Shown: piece after piece, positions 5,489-8,082 of the stretch | How positions within the stretch are numbered: the stretch's first letter is position 1 | How the letters are laid out: every line of letters begins with the position of its first letter | Origin: Kiritimatiellia bacterium | GTDB lineage: Bacteria; Verrucomicrobiota; Kiritimatiellia; RFP12; UBA1067 | Assembly (NCBI GenBank): GCA_017411125.1 | Contig: JAFPNP010000336.1 | Location: 1 to 8,082, forward strand | Length of the DNA stretch: 8,082 nucleotides | Direction of reading: 5' to 3' | Program-made: the position numbers and the translations under genes | Notes under the pieces: generated by a model | Database searches by the model: none | The model's input: only the letters and a program-made list of their open reading frames with translations | What the model was told of the DNA's origin: nothing

Positions 5489-6895
5489 TCAGAGGAAGTC
5501 TGCGGTTTCGATCATGATTTCATTGCCGAGGCGGTTGTGGAGGTCGCCCGCGAGCCCCGCCGCGTCGTTGGTCACGGCTTTGAATATCATGGCGACGGCT
5601 CCCCGGAGCGTCGCGTCTTCCGGGGCGAGCGTGACTGCCTTGTCGAGGTTGTGCAAGAGCATCCTCGTGCCGGCTTTTTTGACGTTGCCCTCTTCGAGCA
5701 TGGCTGCGAGATCTTTGCGGCCCGCCGCCTTCAGGTTCGCAACGGACGTTTCAAGCGCGACCTTGACACGGTGCGTCATGTGCTCCTTGCGCGCGCCTCC
5801 GGCCGTGGCGTCCGCTCCGCGCGTCGCGACGAACGAGAACATGTGGCTGATCGATTCGCGCCAGTCGCCTTCGCGGGCGGTGCGAGTGGTCATCCCAGGC
5901 GACATTGAACGGTTTATCTGGTCCTTGGTTATCGTGTTGTGCCACACGCCGAACGTCTCGCACTTGAGGAAAAGCCGCCGTTTGGGTCCGCTGCCGCCCG
6001 TGTCGAGGTCCGGCACCGTTCCGTAGTGGACGGTGCGCATTCCCGCCATGAGGCCGTTCTTGCCTTCGGGGATGTCGATTCCGCGAGGCATGTTCAGGTG
6101 ACCGTCCACCTGCATCTGCTGGTAGCCCCTTATGTGCGACGAGGTGCGGATGTAAACTTCGCTCGATGTATCGAGCCACTGCGCGAGACGGCCGTCCGGA
6201 TCCGCCACCGAGAACGAGCCGTCGGGTAGCTTCTCGCCGTGGCGGAGCGCGGCGGCGTGCAACGCAAGCGTCAGGTCGGCTACATTCGCCGGCGTCGCGG
6301 CGTGGTTTGTCCCGTTGCCTGCAAGTACATCGCGGATAATCTCGCGTCCGTTGGAGATGCGCGCAGACAAGAGCTGCTTGAGTTCATCCAGACTTCGCGG
6401 ACACTCCGCAGGCGGAGTGTTGGAGACGATGCGCTTGTAGTGCCACTTGTCGAACGTGAACGTCTCGCCGCCGACATCCACGTCGAGCGTCTCCGGCAGA
6501 TTCTTGACGAACTCCGAGGCGTTGAAATTGTCGATCGCGGTCTTGACGGCGAGGATGCGGCGGGCGGTGAGCGGCTTGCCGTAGCCAAAGTCGGACAGCA
6601 GCATCGACTTCTTCACGGATTCTGGTATCTTCGACTCGCCGCCGAATATATCGATGACCGCCCTTTTGAATATTGTGCGCGTGATGTCGTTCGCGGCGCA
6701 TGCGTCACTAGAACGCGAGAACTTGTGTATCGAGTCCGTTCTAGACTGCGTTACGGCCATAATGTTGCGCCCGGCAAGAGGCTGCGGCAGATTCGCTTTG
6801 GCAACAGCCTTAGAGTCGTTTGCCTCGACTCGCTGCTGCGCAAAGTCTGCAAACGCCTTGAATGTAGCATTGTATCCGTTTATGCCGATTGCCAT
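5489..6895 (-). CDS. Protein of unknown function, 468 residues
   Basis: I do not recognise this family. The product is hydrophilic, with no Sec signal peptide and no membrane segment visible. The N-terminus (MAIGINGYNATFKAFADFAQ, then an Ala/Asn/Lys-rich stretch to about residue 35) looks like a short amphipathic helix followed by a flexible linker. Residues about 70-240 appear largely helical, and 245-320 hold the most motif-like part: SHIRGYQQMQVDGHLNMPRG, EGKNGLMAGM and GGSGPKRRLFLKCETFGVW (300-318). Residues 370-468 return to Ala/Leu/Lys helices. The ATG at 6895 has AAGGA at 6906-6910 (10-base spacing). Codon use resembles its neighbours, so recent transfer is not evident. It lies 104 bp downstream of ogt on the same strand, but nothing ties its job to DNA repair. 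A non-Sec secreted or effector-like protein is one guess from the N-terminus; this is speculation. Confidence 0.8.
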   Translation of the reverse strand: MAIGINGYNATFKAFADFAQQRVEANDSKAVAKANLPQPLAGRNIMAVTQSRTDSIHKFSRSSDACAANDITRTIFKRAVIDIFGGESKIPESVKKSMLLSDFGYGKPLTARRILAVKTAIDNFNASEFVKNLPETLDVDVGGETFTFDKWHYKRIVSNTPPAECPRSLDELKQLLSARISNGREIIRDVLAGNGTNHAATPANVADLTLALHAAALRHGEKLPDGSFSVADPDGRLAQWLDTSSEVYIRTSSHIRGYQQMQVDGHLNMPRGIDIPEGKNGLMAGMRTVHYGTVPDLDTGGSGPKRRLFLKCETFGVWHNTITKDQINRSMSPGMTTRTAREGDWRESISHMFSFVATRGADATAGGARKEHMTHRVKVALETSVANLKAAGRKDLAAMLEEGNVKKAGTRMLLHNLDKAVTLAPEDATLRGAVAMIFKAVTNDAAGLAGDLHNRLGNEIMIETADFL

Positions 6896-6910
6896 GATTT
6901 GATCGTCCTT
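6896..6910 (-). promoter_or_regulatory. Ribosome binding site of the 468-codon gene
   Basis: AAGGA (6906-6910 on the minus strand) precedes ATG 6895 with 10 intervening bases, near the long end of usable spacing. No other in-frame start near it has a better site, so it supports the chosen start. I found no convincing -35/-10 pair between ogt and this gene, so it may depend on readthrough from ogt. Confidence 0.4.
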
Positions 6911-6921
6911 TGCTGAGTGAA

Positions 6922-6940
6922 CTCGTACTGTTTACACGAG
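6922..6940. other. Short inverted repeat upstream of the 468-codon gene
   Basis: CTCGT (6922-6926) and ACGAG (6936-6940) flank a 9-base spacer about 27-45 bases ahead of the gene start at 6895. It could be a weak operator half-site pair. At 5 bp per arm, chance is a fair explanation. Confidence 0.15.
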
Positions 6941-7045
6941 AACTGCGAACAGGTTACAGCCCGCGCTCCCCATCAAAGCGCGGTAGACGGCCATCTCCTT
7001 CAGCGTCTCGGAGCTCTTTGCGAAATTCGCGACAGCGGAGAAGAT
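6932..7045 (-). pseudogene. Coding-like frame running out of the ogt 3' end (possible gene remnant)
   Basis: In the frame one step off ogt, 37 codons read IFSAVANFAKSSETLKEM followed by AVYRALMGSAGCNLFAVLV and a TAA at 6932-6934. Third positions here are mostly G or C, as in local genes, while the overlapping last ~16 ogt codons (SSPLSRISQRAPRR) use many A/T-ending codons and extend past where Ogt proteins normally end, after LLAHE. The only ATG inside (6994) sits directly against AAGGAG with no spacing, so a 20-residue protein from it is doubtful. Most likely this is the tail of a deleted gene, a frameshifted end, or an unrecognised small ORF with a start inside ogt. Its FSAVANFAK resembles FKAFADFAQ at the N-terminus of the next gene, which may be chance. 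Confidence 0.3.
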
Positions 7046-7530
7046 TCGTGCGCCAGCAGCGACACTTTGTTTCCCAGCCCGCCGCCGTAGCCGGTGAGAC
7101 TGCCGTCCGCGCCGATGACGCGGTGGCACGGAATGACGATGCAGATCGGATTCCACCCGACCGCGCCGCCGACGGCTTGCGCCGACACCCTGCCGCCGCG
7201 CTTTCTCTCAAGCGCCTTCGCGATGTCGCCGTATGAGACCGTGGCCCCGTACGGAATCTTCAGCATCTCGTCGATGACCGCCCGGCGAAACGGCGTCGCC
7301 CCTTCAATGCGATACTTTGACGTGAAGCTGGGATCTTGCCCCGCAAAATACTCGTCAAGCCAGCGGCATGTATCGCGGAACACCGGCGTCTCGCGCCTTT
7401 CGCATCCGCGCGCATACATACAGTCGTCGCGCGAACCCTCGAACCAAAGCCCCGTCAGCGCTTCGCCGTCCCCGCACATCACGAGATCGTCGAATCCCTC
7501 GGGGGTTTTGTATTTCCAGATGTAGTTCAT
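7000..7530 (-). CDS. ogt: Methylated-DNA--[protein]-cysteine S-methyltransferase
   Basis: Suicide repair protein that transfers alkyl groups from O6-alkylguanine (and O4-alkylthymine) in DNA to its own cysteine; cytosolic. The 176-residue product has an N-terminal ribonuclease-H-like domain (about 1-75) and the DNA-binding/active-site domain: TPFRRAVIDEMLKIPYGATVSYGDIA (79-104), then SAQAVGGAVGWNP, then IPCHRVIG with the acceptor Cys135, then GSLTGYGGG. Gln119 stands where many family members have the arginine finger (RAVG); my recollection is that this QAVG form also occurs in other bacterial Ogt proteins. The start overlaps the stop of the upstream gene (ATGA, 7527-7530) and has GGAG at 7538-7541 with 7-base spacing. 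The last ~14 residues after LLAHE look like an out-of-frame extension. There is no Ada-type regulatory domain, so it is constitutive Ogt rather than Ada. Confidence 0.93.
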   Translation of the reverse strand: MNYIWKYKTPEGFDDLVMCGDGEALTGLWFEGSRDDCMYARGCERRETPVFRDTCRWLDEYFAGQDPSFTSKYRIEGATPFRRAVIDEMLKIPYGATVSYGDIAKALERKRGGRVSAQAVGGAVGWNPICIVIPCHRVIGADGSLTGYGGGLGNKVSLLAHESSPLSRISQRAPRR

Positions 7531-8082
7531 CTAATGGCTCCGCACAGCGCAATGTCGATTTCACGACACAGATCGGAGTACCACTTGAGCGACGAGCGTT
7601 CCAGTTCCGGCTTGCGGCCTTTGCGCATGTCGTATGGCGCGATGACGACCGAGACGTTCTTTATGCCCACCGCAGACGCGAGATAGAAGATATCCTCTAT
7701 CGCGTCGTCGCCGACAGGAACGCACCCGATTGTAACCGCCTTGCCGTGGATCATGATGTCGCCGCCGAGATTTTTTCGCTCGTCCGCTTTCGCGCGCGCC
7801 CTGTCTGATGCGTTTGGATATGTCACCTTGAGCGAAAGATAGTAGCTAGAATTCGGGTTCAGGTATTCAATCCCGTAGATGCCCTCTGGAATTTGTCCGT
7901 CGCCCTCGCGCAACTTCGGCCCGAGCGTCCCGCTGAATGCCGTCATCGGATAGATGCGCGGCGCTTTCCAGCCGGGTGCGTGGACTTCGACGGATCGCTC
8001 GTTCTTGAACACGAGTATCCGCAACTTTCCGCCCGCGCTTTTCGCCACACTTTTCAACTGCGGTTTTTTCGCGAGAATCGCC
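7527..8082 (-). CDS. YafK-type L,D-transpeptidase-fold (YkuD) protein, N-terminus outside window
   Basis: Periplasmic peptidoglycan-modifying enzyme of the YkuD fold. Classical members make 3-3 cross-links or attach lipoproteins; the YafK/DpaA subgroup of enterics instead cleaves protein-peptidoglycan links. The domain is complete: LRILVFKNERSVEVH (first strands), GKLREGDGQIPEGIYGIE-like substrate region (read as GPKLREGDGQIPEGIYGI), and the catalytic segment IMIHGKAVTIGCVPVGDDAIEDI with the conserved His and Cys. The residue before GC is Ile rather than the His of the usual SHGC motif, which together with GDDAIEDIFYL points to the YafK-like branch. The frame stays open to the window edge (AILAKKPQ before the first possible TTG start at 8057), so the start and any signal peptide lie outside. 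It is translationally coupled to ogt by a 4-bp overlap; there is no obvious functional link. Confidence 0.88.
   Translation of the reverse strand, partial: AILAKKPQLKSVAKSAGGKLRILVFKNERSVEVHAPGWKAPRIYPMTAFSGTLGPKLREGDGQIPEGIYGIEYLNPNSSYYLSLKVTYPNASDRARAKADERKNLGGDIMIHGKAVTIGCVPVGDDAIEDIFYLASAVGIKNVSVVIAPYDMRKGRKPELERSSLKWYSDLCREIDIALCGAIR

Noticed and set aside
5394..6026. A 210-codon plus-strand ORF opened by the third repeat ATG with a strong SD
   Set aside because: Beyond the repeat it is the antisense of the 468-codon gene and its composition is Ser/Arg-rich noise; only the start signal is notable and is reported with the repeat.

Overview
The window is a GC-rich bacterial chromosomal segment of densely packed genes with strong G/C preference at third codon positions. 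The gene content is biosynthetic and repair housekeeping genes next to a large secreted polysaccharide-degrading enzyme and a family-less protein. This would fit an uncultured gut or sediment member of the PVC group, for example Kiritimatiellae/Verrucomicrobiota. That placement is inference from gene style only; no marker gene is present.

Left part, plus strand (2-1984): a tight run of the C-terminal half of acetolactate synthase large subunit (ilvB, cut by the window edge), its short ACT-domain regulatory subunit (ilvN, 4-bp ATGA overlap) and shikimate dehydrogenase (aroE, 1-bp gap). They are almost certainly cotranscribed and link branched-chain and aromatic amino-acid synthesis. aroE runs convergently into the next gene with only 15 bp between the stops and no clear terminator.

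Middle, minus strand (2000-4975): one gene of 991 codons for an exported two-module glycoside hydrolase, a GH43-like five-bladed propeller followed by a GH5-like (clan GH-A) barrel and a beta-rich C-terminus. It has its own sigma70-like promoter and a leader of roughly 75 nt with a possible stem-loop.

Intergenic region (4976-5488): besides that promoter it holds a possible 53-codon ORF with a strong hairpin, then three exact-period 22-bp tandem repeats. Each repeat carries a Shine-Dalgarno-like purine run and an ATG, so the array spells a chain of overlapping ten-residue mini-ORFs. An inverted repeat follows, close to the 3' end of the next gene.

Right part, minus strand (5489-8082): reading along the minus strand, a YafK-type L,D-transpeptidase-fold protein (5' end outside the window) overlaps ogt (O6-alkylguanine-DNA alkyltransferase) by ATGA. 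After about 100 bp comes a 468-codon protein I do not recognise. A coding-like reading frame, different from the ogt frame, runs out of the ogt 3' end into that gap and may be the tail of a lost or unrecognised gene.

No RNA genes, insertion sequences, CRISPR arrays or phage genes were found. The points most worth a second look are the SD-ATG tandem repeat with its mini-ORF chain, the unknown 468-residue protein with the cryptic frame upstream of it, and the GH43-like/GH5-like fusion.
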